Origin: Amphimedon queenslandica
Lineage: Eukaryota; Porifera; Demospongiae; Haplosclerida; Niphatidae
NCBI RefSeq assembly: GCF_000090795.2
Contig: NW_003546254.1
Location: 365,723 to 429,722 of the forward strand
Direction of reading: 5' to 3'
DNA length: 64,000 nt
In this document: positions 39,802 to 52,800 of the stretch, one piece after another
How positions within the stretch are numbered: position 1 is the first letter of the stretch
Layout: each line of letters starts with the position of its first letter
Program-made: the position numbers and the translations under genes
Notes under the pieces: model-generated
The model's input: the letters and a program-made list of their open reading frames with translations, nothing else
Told to the model about the DNA's origin: nothing
Databases searched by the model: none

Positions 39802-42695
39802 TCATTCTTTAGAAGAACAGTCTACAATAACTTTGACTGCTTTTCCACTCTTAGCCATCTCGAATGCAGAAAGTACCTCACCCAGAGCATATTTGTGAGA
39901 AAGAAGAGCCTTAGTGTTGATTTTACCTGATGCTATCAGATCCAGAGCTGCTGGGAAACTAAAAATATAATGTGTCTATTATTAATTTATTAATGTTTAT
40001 GTTACCAGTTCACATATCTAAATACACCAATAAGGTCAACTTCACGAACACTGGCATCAACTATTGGGAGAGTAGCAAGAGGAGCACCTAATCCAACCAT
40101 TAGCACAGACCCTCCTGATTTAGTAGCCTAAAGGAAGAGAGAGAAAGGAGAGGAAAATCAAGGATGTCAATAAAAGTGAATTTACATATATCCCGGCAGA
40201 TATTGCAGAAGCAGCTCCAGAGCATTCAATAGTGATATCAGGAGATGCACCAATTTTCCTCTTCACATCTTCAGCTACTTGTCTACTAGTACTGGTCTTA
40301 TCAATGAGACAAGTGTGGGTAGCTCCACAAGATTTAGCAGCTTCCAACCTCGTGCTTTCCAAATCTACACAATGCATAACAATGGAACCAAAATGAATAA
40401 AAATGAGAAATAAAATGAAAGGACATTAGTAATTACACAGATACTCTTTGTTTACACATAAAGGCTTGGAAGTTAATGCTATTAAGCAATAAATGTCGCA
40501 ATGGTTTTCAGTATTACGTAAGATGTTAAGGAAGCAAGTGAGGATTCACATCAAAGGATTATCAAACCCACTAGATTAGTGTAACGTAAAGAATCAAGGC
40601 TCTCTCTCACTCTCTTCCTCCCCTCTCTCTCTCTCTCTATACCTGTAGCTATTAGTACAGAGGCCCCACAAGCTTTAGCAACCATCAAACATACCAATCC
40701 AATTGGACCTACAAATACACACACTAATCAATCCAGTCTACTCCATTGATGTACAAACCTGCTCCTGTTATGAGTACTTTACTACCTAATCCAACACTGA
40801 CCCTACGACAAGCATGAACCGCAACACTAACAGGCTCTAACAGTGCACCTTCATCAAATGAGACATGGTCTGGTAGCCTAATATACCATATAGTGAAAAC
40901 AGAATCAATTTAAAAACACAACAGTTAGGGCAATAAAAAATTCTAAAAAAGCCAATTCAAAGGGGGAATTTTTTTTGCAAATTGCTGAATTTCTTATAAT
41001 AGGCAGGTTTGAATAAATTTTGGCAAATTTGTGACTATTATGCCATTGAGATAATGATTCAAAATTTGCCCCCTTCAGAAATACCAGCTATATGGAATAG
41101 AACTATTTATTACAATAATAATTGGTACAATTTACTTAAAGCAAAACGTTGCTGGATGAGTCACATAATTAGTGAGGTAGCCATTGTAAGGTGGAGCTGA
41201 AGCAAACTTGACGTCAGGGCAATGATTGTAACGGCCACTTTTACAGTACTGACAGTGGTGACAAGGTACACCTGGCTCCATGGCAACACGATCACCTAAG
41301 AATTGATAATAAAATAAAATATCAGTTTCCAGAAAGGACATCAATATGAAGAAGCATAATGGATAGAACAATGCATTTAAAGTAATGATTAATCTGTAAT
41401 ATAGCAGTGATCGAAGTAAGTATAGAGACAATCTGGCCCAAGAATCACAAATGTAAAAAGTTTCAATAAACTAATAAAAATGTAATGCAAATTTGATATT
41501 ATAACTTTTAAATTTCAGGTAATAGTAACTACACTTTAATCCAATCACAATTATCAAGTAATAGTACAATACAGTCCAATTAATTAATCTACATTGTAAT
41601 AGCAACTTTGTAACACCAAATAACAGTAACAGTATTACATGTAATTGACCCATGTGTGACTCAAGCAACAAAGCAAATACAGACCAGGTTGAAGGTCTGT
41701 GACTCCTTCTCCAATAGCAATGACCACACCACTGGCCTCATGTCCCAAGACCATGGGAGATGATATGATAAAATCGCCAATTTGACCATCAGTCCAGAAA
41801 TGAAGGTCACTGCCACATATACCGACTGATTGAACTCCTATTAGTACCTCTATAGCAAAAATAAAAAAGATATAAGACCCTTATTAACATTGATTTAAGT
41901 AGATAATACAATCAAAATTGTAGATAATAAAAACAAGAGCTAGACAATAGACAATAGTATAGTTTTGTTAAAGTGTTTGATTTGTGGTTTTTACATGGGC
42001 AATTTTTGCAGCCATGTGAGATTGCACTTCTACAAAATTGTGCACAGTCTCGCGCCAAATTTTGTCAAAATGGCTCAGAAAATATTCTTTATTTTCATAA
42101 TTTTTTCTGATGTGTATACATGTTATGATGTTGCGGACCTAGTTTGAGATGATTCTGATCAAAAATGGATTTTTTATGAATTTTTAAAGTTGCTAAAAAT
42201 CTTCGTCAAAATGGCTAGGAGAAAATTCTACATTTATAATTTTTTCTGGTATGTACATGTAGTTTGAGCTGATATTTTTTTAAACAAAAAACATAATTTT
42301 TAATTGAAATTACTTTAATACGGCATAATAGTAATTCTAATGTACATGTAATTGACCCAGGTCTGATTCCAATATTTTCTACTATACATTATCTTCTGCA
42401 CCTCAAACAATCATTTTAGCTTAGTATGCTGCTAACTGAACTATACACTTATCAAAATGAGAGCACAAAAGACAGTATAGCTGCTACCTGCTAAGCCTCG
42501 TGCAAGCTTGAAGGCGTGTTTGCTCATACATATAGCCTACCTCCTTTCCCTGGCTCTGCAGAGAACTCTCCATCCTCCTGTGATAAATAAAATATATAAT
42601 ATACATACAATGTACACTTGTGGCATTACCAGTCTTAAGTCTTTCTTTCCGTGAAGAACAGCCTTGGAAACTTTCTTACTCCCCAGGACACTCAT
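39802..42695 (-). CDS. SORD: Sorbitol dehydrogenase, copy 1
   Basis: Zinc- and NAD-dependent oxidation of sorbitol and related polyols to ketoses in the cytosol. Nine exons: 42630-42695, 42541-42577, 41685-41849, 41136-41295, 40759-40877, 40643-40708, 40186-40364, 40006-40127, 39802-39958; phases agree, giving 356 residues, the family's usual length. Catalytic zinc ligands are in [10 protein letters not shown] (Cys) and GHEASG (His, Glu). [15 protein letters not shown] retains the Cys cluster used for the structural zinc in many family members. [16 protein letters not shown] is the start of the Rossmann NAD fold, with the specificity Asp at the following exon junction. Tandem with a near-identical second copy upstream; the intact frame shows no sign of decay. 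Confidence 0.93.
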
Positions 42696-42833
42696 AATAG
42701 GGCAGGCGTGGCATACAAAAAATTAAATTCATTATACAAACAGTAAAAAAATTAATAATTCTTTTTTGCACCCAAAAATAAATTTACATGATGAAAATGA
42801 TTACCAGTATATATAATAGACTATAACTCATTC

Positions 42834-44295
42834 TTAAAAAGAACAGTCTACAATAACTTTGACTGCTTTTCCACTCTTAGCCATCTCGAATGCAGAGAGT
42901 ACCTCACCCAGAGCATATTTGTGAGAAAGAAGAGCCTTAGTGTTGATTTTACCTGATGCTATCAGATCCAGAGCTGCTGGGAAACTAAAAATATAATTGA
43001 GTCTATTATTAACTTATTAATGTTTATTTTACCAGTTCACATATCTAAATACACCAATAAGGTCAACTTCACGAACACTGGCATCAACTATTGGGAGAGT
43101 AGCAAGAGGAGCACCTAATCCAACCATTAGCACAGACCCTCCTGATTTAGTAGCCTAAAAGAAGAGAGAGAGAGAGAGAGAGGAGAGAGTAAAACCAAGG
43201 GTGCCACTAAAAGTGAATTTACATATATCCCAGCAGATATTGCAGAAGCAGCTCCAGAGCATTCAATAGTGATATCAGGAGATGCACCAATTGTCCTCTT
43301 CACTTCTTCAGCTACTTGTCTACTAGTACTGGTCTTATCAATGAGACAAGTGTGGGTAGCTCCACAAGATTTAGCAACTTCTAGCCTCTTACTGTCCAGA
43401 TCTAAAAATGGTTAGGGTTGATTATAATTCAATTGTATGCACAAAGTTAGATTTCAAAATGCACATTTAAGTTAGTGCACGTTCAGTTAATGCATTTAAA
43501 GTTAAGGTATAAAGTTAATTTCTAGAACAACAACCAAAAAGCTCCAAAAGCATTTTTTATTTTTGTTACGATCTCGCTAATTAGAGAAAAACTTATATCA
43601 AAAGTTCCTCATATTTGGATTTTTAAGGCTGAAGGCTAGTTTATAAAGTTACACTAATCCTGATGTTATGTCAACAAAAGAATCGAATTTGGTTCTAATC
43701 TAGTTCTAGCTAAAAGCAGTCAATTTTCATTAAAATTTGACAGTACACTGGCCTAGCTGTTATTGTATATCAGCCTTAATATAAAATGAACTCTTGAAAC
43801 AGACAATACAAACAAAATTAAAAACACACACACTCTCTCTATACCTGTAGCTATTAGTACAGAGGCCCCACAAGCTTTAGCAACCATCAAACATACCAAT
43901 CCAATTGGACCTACACAATACACACACACTAATCAATCCAGTCTACTCCATTGATGTACAAACCTGCTCCTGTTATGAGTACTTTACTACCTAATCCAAC
44001 ACTGACCCTACGACAAGCATGAACTGCAACACTAACAGGCTCTAACAGTGCACCTTCATCAAATGAGACATGGTCTGGTAGCCTAATATACAATAATAAT
44101 TAGAAGTGATAAATACTTTTAATACTTTACTTGAAGCAATACTCTGCTGGATGAATGGTGTAATTAGTGAGGTAGCCATTGTTAGGTGAAGTCGATCCAA
44201 ATTTGACATAAGGACAATGATTATAGTGTCCACTTTTACAGTACTGGCAATGGTGACAAGGTATACCTGGCTCTATAGCAACACGATCCCCTAAG

Positions 44296-44360
<65 letters not shown>

Positions 44361-45289
44361 CTACATTCAAAAATATATACAGCAGTTTCTTTTACGTTTT
44401 AAGCTGTTTTTATTAGATTCACATAACACAGGGCAGAGCATTTCTGATAGGGGATAATGATGTTTTTCTGGAAATGCGTTTTTGTCAAGTGTTATTTTTG
44501 GGTTGCTAAACTACAATTACAAATTTTAATTTTCTATTGACTAAAATTAACTTGGGAAAAAATAATGAAGATATTTATTTAACAACCAGAAATGTCCTGC
44601 CTTATGCTAATTAAAAGTATGTGAACAAACAGAATAAAAAACACACACAAACAAACCAGGTTGAAGGTTGGTGACACCTTCTCCTATTGCAATAACGACA
44701 CCACTGGCCTCATGTCCCAATATTGTAGGAGCTACTACAGTACAATCACCAATATGACCATCAACCCAGAAATGAATATCACTACCACATATACCAACTG
44801 ACTGGACTCCTATTAATACCTCTATAGAAATAATAATAATAATAATAATAAAGGGATAAGAAAAGGGAGAAGAGACATAAAAATTTTAAAGTTTATAATA
44901 ATAATAATAATGTAATATCAGATTTCAGCATTAAAATTATTTTTAAAAGGATAATTTTATTACAATTAACAATAAATATAAGATTAATTGGGCCAATTAA
45001 AAAGTACTCTTGGTTGGACAAGAGGAAAAGTCTCCATTAATGTTATAAGGACATATAATACATTTTGATAGCTTCAAACTTCATTTATTTAGACGCTGTG
45101 GACAGGGCAGGTCCTATTTTAACATCTATCATACCAGAAATCTTACCTCCTTTACCGGGCTCGGCAGAAAACTCTCCGTCCTCCTGATTAAAAATAGGAA
45201 CTAATCTACAAAATATTCTAGCAGTATACCAGTCTTAAATCCTTTTTCCCGTAAAGAACAGCCGACGAAACTTTCTTATTCGCTGCCAT
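42834..45289 (-). CDS. SORD: Sorbitol dehydrogenase, copy 2
   Basis: Tandem duplicate of the gene at 39802-42695, 138 bp upstream of it on the same strand. Exons 45230-45289, 45147-45183, 44657-44821, 44131-44290, 43964-44082, 43845-43910, 43223-43401, 43033-43154, 42834-42984 give 352 residues. Seven internal exons have lengths identical to copy 1. Exons 5-9 are almost identical at the nucleotide level, while exons 1 and 3-4 differ more (for example GHYNHC and [12 protein letters not shown]). The last exon ends IVDCSF, shorter than copy 1's CSSKE. All zinc ligands are kept. The uneven similarity suggests gene conversion over the 3' half. Confidence 0.92.
44299..44359. repeat. (AAT)n microsatellite
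   Basis: About twenty uninterrupted AAT repeats in the intron after exon 4 of sorbitol dehydrogenase copy 2. A similar tract lies at 44830-44851. Confidence 0.95.
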
Positions 45290-45433
45290 TCCTATCTCTA
45301 TCTTTGCGGCTTACATGATAAGTATTAATAACTACTAATCAGGACTATAGAACAATTGCATTTTTATTGAATTAATTATTAATTAAAATCACTTCAACTT
45401 CACTATAGAAATAAAATGAGGAAAGGCTAAGTT

Positions 45434-48400
45434 TCATTTACTACAGTCTACTAATAAGCTAGTGTGCTGGCCTCCGCTCGATACTTTTAGGACATTCTCT
45501 ACGTGTTTCCCGACCATTGGAGTCGGCTCAAAGACATCATCTTCATCGAGACCACATCCCAACTGATAGTTCGATCCAATACCCCATGAGAATACCTTCC
45601 CATCTTTAGTTACAGCAAACGAACACCTCCCACCGCAGGCTATGTCAGTCACGTCCGATATTCCGCTCAGTTTAGTTGGTTTTGACGTCATTTCAATTTG
45701 TTTCAAACCTAGCTGTCCATACTCGTTGGCACCCATGGAATAAAGATGGCCGTCGTTGCAGACGAGTGAGTGAGATCCGCCCCCGGCGATCAACAACTGC
45801 TTATCTTGTTTGGAGCTCTTGGCCCAGTCCCACAGCCAATCTTCGGGTACTTTTTCCGGCACAAAGCGAGATTCTTGATCCCCCAAGCCCAGTTGGCCTC
45901 TGTGGTTGAGCCCCCATACGTATATCTGTCTATCTTCACTTCCAATGGCAAAGGAACAATGTTCTCCGGCGTATACATCAGATATTTTAAAGCTCTTGGT
46001 AGCTCCAGCCTTTCCTGTCAATCGTCTTCCTTTTTTCGGGAACCGAACTATCTGTGGGGCTAGGAGGTACCCGATTCCTCTCCGCCCACCTCTTGTACTG
46101 AAGCACTCTGGGACACGCCCTAACTGGCCACTGTCACCACACCCTATTAATAATAATAAATAATAACTTTAATCTGGTAATAGTAATACGTAAAATAACA
46201 CATGATATTAGCAGGAGTAAATCAATGTATAAACATTGATTGAAAACTACTGAAGTATGCAGAACATGACTTCTTAATAATCCACACGCTTGAAGCAGCC
46301 TTCAATAGGACCGTTGGATACTCTCTTTGGGTATGATTTACTCTTAATATTAGTATTACATGTGAGGCTAATTTTGATCGAAGGAGCAAATTGATAGCAC
46401 ATAATTTGGAAGGGGAAGGTGGCTACATTGTCACAACATTACAAGTTCAAGGTAAAAGAAGCAAGACGTCCTAAAGTACGTGGTATTTTAATTAAAAAGG
46501 ATCAAGTAAGATTTGATACATCTACATAATAAGTATTAAGCTCATTCAAAAGAGAAAAATACAGTAACTGACCTACATGTACAAGTACATGTAGGTCTTG
46601 AAAAATTGAGTCGGAATCAGCTCAGACTTTATACACAGCATAATATGTATCAGAAAATGTAATAAAAATTTGGAGTGATTTCGGAGCCATTTTTGAAAAA
46701 AACCATGGGCTATAGCCTTGGGTATTTTTCAGAATTTTGACGTTTTCTTAAAATGGCCGTAACTTGAAAAATTGAAGTCGGAATTACCTCAAACTTTCTA
46801 CACAGCATAAGGACATCAATATGTATCAGAAAATGTAATAAAAATTTGGGGTGATTTCGGAGCCATTTTTGAAAAAAACCATGGGCTATAGCCTTGGGTA
46901 TTGTTCAGAATTTTGCCATTTTCTTAAAATGGCCGTAACTTGAAAAATTGAAGTCAGAATTACCTCAAACTTTCTACACAGCATAAGGACATCAATATGT
47001 ATCAGAAAATGTAATAAAAATTTGGGGTGATTTCGGAGCCATTTTTTGGAAAAAAAACCATGGGCTATAGCCTTGGGTATTTTTAAGAATTTTGCCGTTT
47101 TCTTAAAATGGCCGTAACTTGAAAAATTGAAGTCGGAATTACCTCAAACTTTCTACACAGCATAAGGACATCAATATGTATCAGAAAATGTAATAAAAAT
47201 TTGGGGTGATTTCGGAGCCATTTTTTGGAAAAAACCATGGGCTATAGCCTTGGGTATTTTTCAGAATTTTGACGTTTTCTTAAAATGGCCATAACTTGAA
47301 AAATTAAAGTCGGAATTACCTCAAACTTTCTACACAGCATAAGGACATCAATATGTATCAGAAAATGTAATAAATTCCCTCCTTTAAATTTTGGCAAAAT
47401 TTTACCAAAATCCCTATACTATAGTACAGGGACTTTAGTCTGATTTTGGAGCAACTTCAATAATTCTTTAAAAATCTAAATTTGATTGGAATCAGCTCAA
47501 TCTTTACACACAAAATAAGAACATGTATGTCCATTAAAAATGCAATAAAAGTGTGAAATTTCCTCTCTTCTTTGACAAAATCCCTATACTAAACTACAAA
47601 AATTTTGTCCGATTGTAAAAAGTAGATCCTAAAGCCAACACTATAGCATGGTTTCTTCGTGACTTCAGCTAAGGGTCATAGTAAACAGTATTTTTCAATA
47701 CCTCATATCTTAATAGCATTTTAAGTACATTAATAATGTTGCTATGACATGTGTATGCATAGTAAAGCAAATGGTCAAATAAATTCACTAAAATCAGAAC
47801 ACAAAATATTTATTGTTCCTTTCAACTTACCAAAGCTATAGATATCTCCATGCTCTGTGAGAATGACAATGTGATTGGAGCCTGAGGTAACTTTGATTGC
47901 TTTATTAAAGGCACTAGAGTACACCAGCTCTGGCTCAAACTCAGGCTTACTGTTTACTAAACCAAGAGGACCATCAGCATCCTAACAAGGAAAAACAATA
48001 TTAATCATGAGAAAAAGAGGGGGAAGCAAGGGAGGCAGAAAGAGGTATATAAAAAAGAGGGAGAAAAAAGTGTGTGTGACAGTTTCAATTGATTTATTAC
48101 ATGCTGTATAGAGTTCATGAGATGTAGGAATAGCTCCAATATTTGGTTTGTTTTTGTGTGTGTAATTATTTGTGTTTGTGTCTGTGTGTATCTTACCCTA
48201 AATACACCCCAACAGTACACGTGTCCATTATCAGTGAGAGCAGCTGTGTGACAGTCACCAGCTGACACTTGAGTAATGTTGAATCCTTTCAGTTTCTTAA
48301 CAACACCAGGAGTATACTCATCAGTAGTGCTCACTGATCTACCAAGAGCACCTTCGTCATTACAACCCCATGTGAACACCTAAAGGAAATCACCATACAT

Positions 48401-49492
48401 CTAATACTGTGTTTACACTAGCTTCTTTAACTGAGCCAGCCCTGTTTAAAGTGGGCCAGCACAGTTTCATTTGATAGTGTAAACAGTAAACAAACTGAGC
48501 TGAAGAAGTGAGCTGGGCCAAACAAGGCCAGCATGGTTAGTACAGCAGGGCCAGCTCAGCCTGGTTCAGCACGGTTTGGCCCACTTCTGTAGTGTAAACG
48601 TAGTATTATTAACATGTAATACTCAGGATAATTATTGTTGAGTAACAACACCACTACAGTAACAACATATAAACATGTTGTTTTTAAACAATACAGGACT
48701 TGTTGTAAGAATTAGCTCATTGAGCTTCTAACATTCAACAATAAGCAAAGCACTCTTACCTCTCCTCCATCAAGAAGAGCAACCGTGTGTATCCCTCCAC
48801 ACACAACTTGCAGTATCTTCTTTCCTTTCAAAACTCCACCCACAGGTGTGGCTTTTTTCCTCTCTATTACATCTTCCCCTAATCCCAACTGTCCCAATTC
48901 GCCCATTCCTAAAATGAGAAGAGAAGATGAGGTTGAGAGAGTGTTGGGGTCAGTGGCTGGTGTAAATTCATTATCATCTTTCTGTGCTTTATCTGAAAGG
49001 AAGGAAAGACAGGAGAGAGAGAGAGGGGGGGAGAGAGAGAGGGAGGGAGAGTTATTAATTAAAATTATAATAATTAAATACTGGCATAATGCATGTACTA
49101 TGTAGCATGTATAATACTTTCATGCTGCATAATAAACGTTATATACCATTTTATCTATAATTTTTCTCAATTAAAAAATTAGCCTCATACATAATCACAT
49201 TCAATAATACATAATAGCTTTATTACGTAAAAATTAAATCACGCACAACTTTCTAATTTCTAAAGCATAAATTTCCAGATACATGGCAATTATTAATCAA
49301 TAGTTATATTCTCTATAATTTTAAGTGACTGTTGGTGTGCCATTTTCACACAATTCTTTCTTAAAATCAAACCACAAAAATAAAGCACCCCAATTCAATA
49401 AACACATCTCAAAATAGAATTAACTCATTTTTAGGGCAAACATTACCTTCTTTATCCTCTTGTTTCTTATTTCTCTTCTTTCCTTTAGGCAT
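45434..49492 (-). CDS. RCC1: RCC1, guanine-nucleotide exchange factor for Ran
   Basis: Chromatin-bound exchange factor that loads Ran with GTP for nuclear transport and spindle assembly. Exons 49447-49492, 48760-48992, 48197-48379, 47831-47981, 45434-46143 give 440 residues (human about 421). A basic start MPKGKKRNKKQ serves as nuclear signal and chromatin tail. Propeller blades follow with typical strings: LGMGELGQLGLGED, FTWGCNDEGALGR, VSAGDCHTAALTDNG, SGSNHIVILTEHGD, GCGDSGQLGRVPE, VWGLNHRGQLGLGD, SMGANEYGQLGL, and the end FSWGIGSNYQLG ... VSSGGQHTSLLVD. These match RCC1 itself rather than the RCC1-like proteins. Intron 4 (1687 bp) is filled by the 177-bp satellite. The promoter carries E2F-like and E-box sites. 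Confidence 0.93.
46600..47390. repeat. ~177-bp satellite block, reverse orientation, in RCC1 intron 4
   Basis: CCATGGGCTATAGCC recurs at about 46702, 46879, 47058 and 47235, spacing 177-179 bp. Units are the reverse complement of those at 7421-8130 and are more alike to each other than the copies there, suggesting recent amplification or homogenisation. A diverged relative follows at 47390-47620. Confidence 0.9.
48410..48605. repeat. Inverted repeat in RCC1 intron 2
   Basis: ACTGTGTTTACACTAGCTTCT near 48406 is mirrored by TAGTGTAAACGTAGTA near 48590, with internal GGGCCAGC-type repeats (TGGGCCAGCACAG, AGGGCCAGCTCAG). Probably a small non-autonomous element. Confidence 0.5.
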
Positions 49493-49610
49493 TATTCCTC
49501 TTTGCTTTCAAATGGGTTGGAATCTCCTCCTTCTTTTAATAATATCGCGCGCATGTGTATGAAAAGATGTTCCTGCGCATGCTTATGATTGATTCCCGGG
49601 AGTCTTAGAC

Positions 49611-49643
49611 TTTGGCGGGAAATATACCACGTGTAGTCACGTG
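49611..49643. promoter_or_regulatory. E2F-like site and paired E-boxes upstream of RCC1
   Basis: TTTGGCGGGAAA at 49611-49622 equals the classic E2F consensus. CACGTG follows at 49628-49633 and 49638-49643, exactly 10 bp apart. They lie about 120-150 bp before the RCC1 ATG. Cell-cycle control through E2F and Myc/Max-type factors is inferred from the motifs. Confidence 0.6.
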
Positions 49644-49802
49644 GGTAAAAATAAACTTCTCCAAAATGTGTTGGTAGTTGGTACTGCATTTCTTAATAAT
49701 TGTAAAATTAATGCATAATAATTAAGTATCCTAAACAATTGAAATAAGAAAGATAAAAATAACGAGCCTATTTTGTCTACTTGTATGTTACATAGTCTAG
49801 CG

Positions 49803-52800
49803 TCAAACAGCACAAGATGAATTCTTCTTCATATCTTCACCAATCTGAACCAGTTGCTCATCTTCTTGTCTGGTGAGGATATCACACAGCACAATGAGGT
49901 CATCATTAAGTGTATCTATTTTTAGCAATCTCTTGTACAGCTCACGAATTAATCTACTGCCTCTTTGATAATTGGAGTAACTAGGTACTGTAGTGATGTC
50001 ATCTAGTATTGATTGACTGATGAGTCCTGCACTAAGAAACTCATCACTGATCCTATCAAAGATAGTACTAGTGCCCGAACCAATGATGGAGCTTAGTGTA
50101 GATATTTTCTCACGAAATACCTCAGAAGCTACAGCACATTGTTAATATAAAGCCCAATATTATTGGTTACCTTCGTTTGATTTTTCAATAACTGCTGGTG
50201 CAAGCTCCAATGAAGGTATAGATGAAACTAAAAGTGCACACATGTAGCAGTCATATAATTATAATTTCAACATAAAACTAAACTTACTGCAAGAATTTCT
50301 GGATTTATGCACTACAATAGCAATACTGTCTTTCTTGTCTATATTGATTCCACTGACAGTGATTTCATAGCTAAGCCATTCAGCAGCTGTTGCTGTTGCT
50401 TGCAGTATTACAGAAATATATGGAGGAAGGTCACTTGAGGTCTGTGACTCAGTGTAGGCACAAACATCTCTCTCATGTATCTATAATCAATCATAACATT
50501 ATGCTTTTTAAAAGCTATAATTATTTCATTACTGTAGGAGGTTTTCTAAGTGGTAGTACTGTCCATCCAATTGGCTTATCTGGAGGAAAGTGCAGCTCAA
50601 GTTGGCTATCTGTTCTCATTTGAAAAGGAAAATTCCATTCCTCTTCTCCAAATTTCTTATAAGACTCCTTCTACAAGTACTCAATTGTTAACATCTATTC
50701 ATGTATTAGAGAGACTCACTTTAAACTTAATAATTGCATCATTGTGAGGAAGGTCATTTAAAACTGCAAAACTCATTTTCATATTTTCAGACTCTCTCTT
50801 GTAATAAATCAATCCTTGACATCTCAGTAAAGGAACCTGGAAAAATTGATCTAATTGAATAAAAAAGGCATAGCAGTAAATATTGAATTGATTAAACTTA
50901 CATCCAATGGCAGTTGCAATTGCTGCAGTAGCTGACACCACCAATACAATAGCAATCAATGAGAACTCCTTTAACTGTATGGTACCATATTTTGAACCTG
51001 CAAGGAATTCCCCTCCTGGTAAGAGCTCAAACTCAAAAGGAGGTTGAGATGAATGTGAGACAATAAAACTGAGATACTTGCTCTGAGATTGATCAGTAAT
51101 GCTAGCACAGTGCATTAACTGAGCAGTGACTGGCTTATCTAATGGCAAAGGAGAATTGAGAGCAATTGATGTGACAGAGCTGATGAGCTGGGTTCCTTTA
51201 GGAAATAAAAATTGCTCAGCCCATAATCCCTTAACTGTCACATCATAGCTAATAGCTGCTGGTGACTCAACTAGAGTTGTGATTACTTTCTGAGGAAAAT
51301 ACAAAACTAAACCACATTTTTGTAAATTAACAGTATTATCTGTGTCACAAGTCAAAGGGAAACTCTTTTCAGAGAGAACATAATTTTCTATAAGGCAAAT
51401 TATATGAATACATACATAAATAATCTTAAAAACCAAATTACATTGATACCTTTACTTTTTTTATGACCTGTATCAAAGTGAGTTATAAGTTTATCACGAG
51501 CTTGAGATAGAACAGATGACTAAAAAATTATGCAAAAAATATACAGTTTGAAAAATGTTAAAAATTGAAGAAAAACAATTTGTAATAAGAAACAAACAAC
51601 ATTCAGTAACTAATATAAGATAAAAAGAAGAAATATAATTCACACAGGTAGCATTTGTAAGGAGAGACAAATAACATTCGATCATCAATGAATAGTGTAA
51701 ATTAAACTTACAGACTGAACAAATAATGAAAAGAAGAAATATTATTGACACAGGTAGCATTTGTAAGGAGAGACAAATCATCAGTGAATAGTGTAAATTG
51801 AACTTACAGTTACAGGATCAGTAGAACTCCGTTTAATGTCATCAACACTGAGAGAGAGAAAGTCATGTTTAAGAGAAGAAGGCTCAAATTGCAAGTAGTC
51901 ATCAAGCAAAGAGCTAGCAACAGTCCCATCCTCATCTGTGCTGTATCCCTCAACATAAGGATCCACTGCCTGCTGGTAATGAAGCTTCTCCTGTATCAGT
52001 GGGTGGACATGATGAGGAGGATAGGAGTGGTCATGAACAGTGGACAATGACAAATAACATTCATTCATTAATATATAGTGTAAATTAAACTTACTCGCTG
52101 AATCAATAGAAAGACGAAATATAATTTACTCAGGTAGCATTAGTAAAGAGAGACAAATAACATTTAAGTCATTAATGAATAGCGTAAATTAAACTTACAA
52201 GCTGAACCAATAGAAAGAAGAATATAATTGACATAAGTAGCATTTGTATGGAGAGACAAATAACATTCAATTGTAAATGAAAAGTATAATATTAAACTTA
52301 CAGCCTAAACAAATAGAAAGATGAAATATAATTCATATAAGCATAGCATTTGTAAGGAGAGACAAATAACATTCAATTTTAAATGAAACATATAAATTAA
52401 ACTTACAGACTGAACCAATAGAAAAAAGAAAATAATTCACACAGGTAACGTTTGTAAGGAGAGACGAATAACATTCAATCATTGATTTAATGGTATAAAT
52501 TAAACTTACTCGCTGAATCAATGGAAAGATGAAATATAATTGACACAGGTAATGTTTGTAAGGAGAGACAAATAACATTCAATCATTAATGAATAGTGTA
52601 AATTAAACTTACAGGCTGAGCCAATAAAAAGAGAATAAAATTGACATAAGTAGCATTTGTAAGGAGAGACAAATAGCATTCAATCATTAATGAATAGTGT
52701 AAATTAACTTACTTTCTGAACAAATAGGAAAAAGAAATATAATTCAGACAGGTAGCAGTTGTAAGGAGAGACAAATAACATTCAATCATTAATCAACAGT

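Noticed and set aside
50902-51387. Single-pass membrane helix (LIAIVLVVSATAAIATAIG) at the end of the ZU5-like region
   Set aside because: The stretch is hydrophobic, but it follows the conserved end of a cytosolic-type domain and no signal peptide exists; a buried helix is as likely, so no membrane claim is made.
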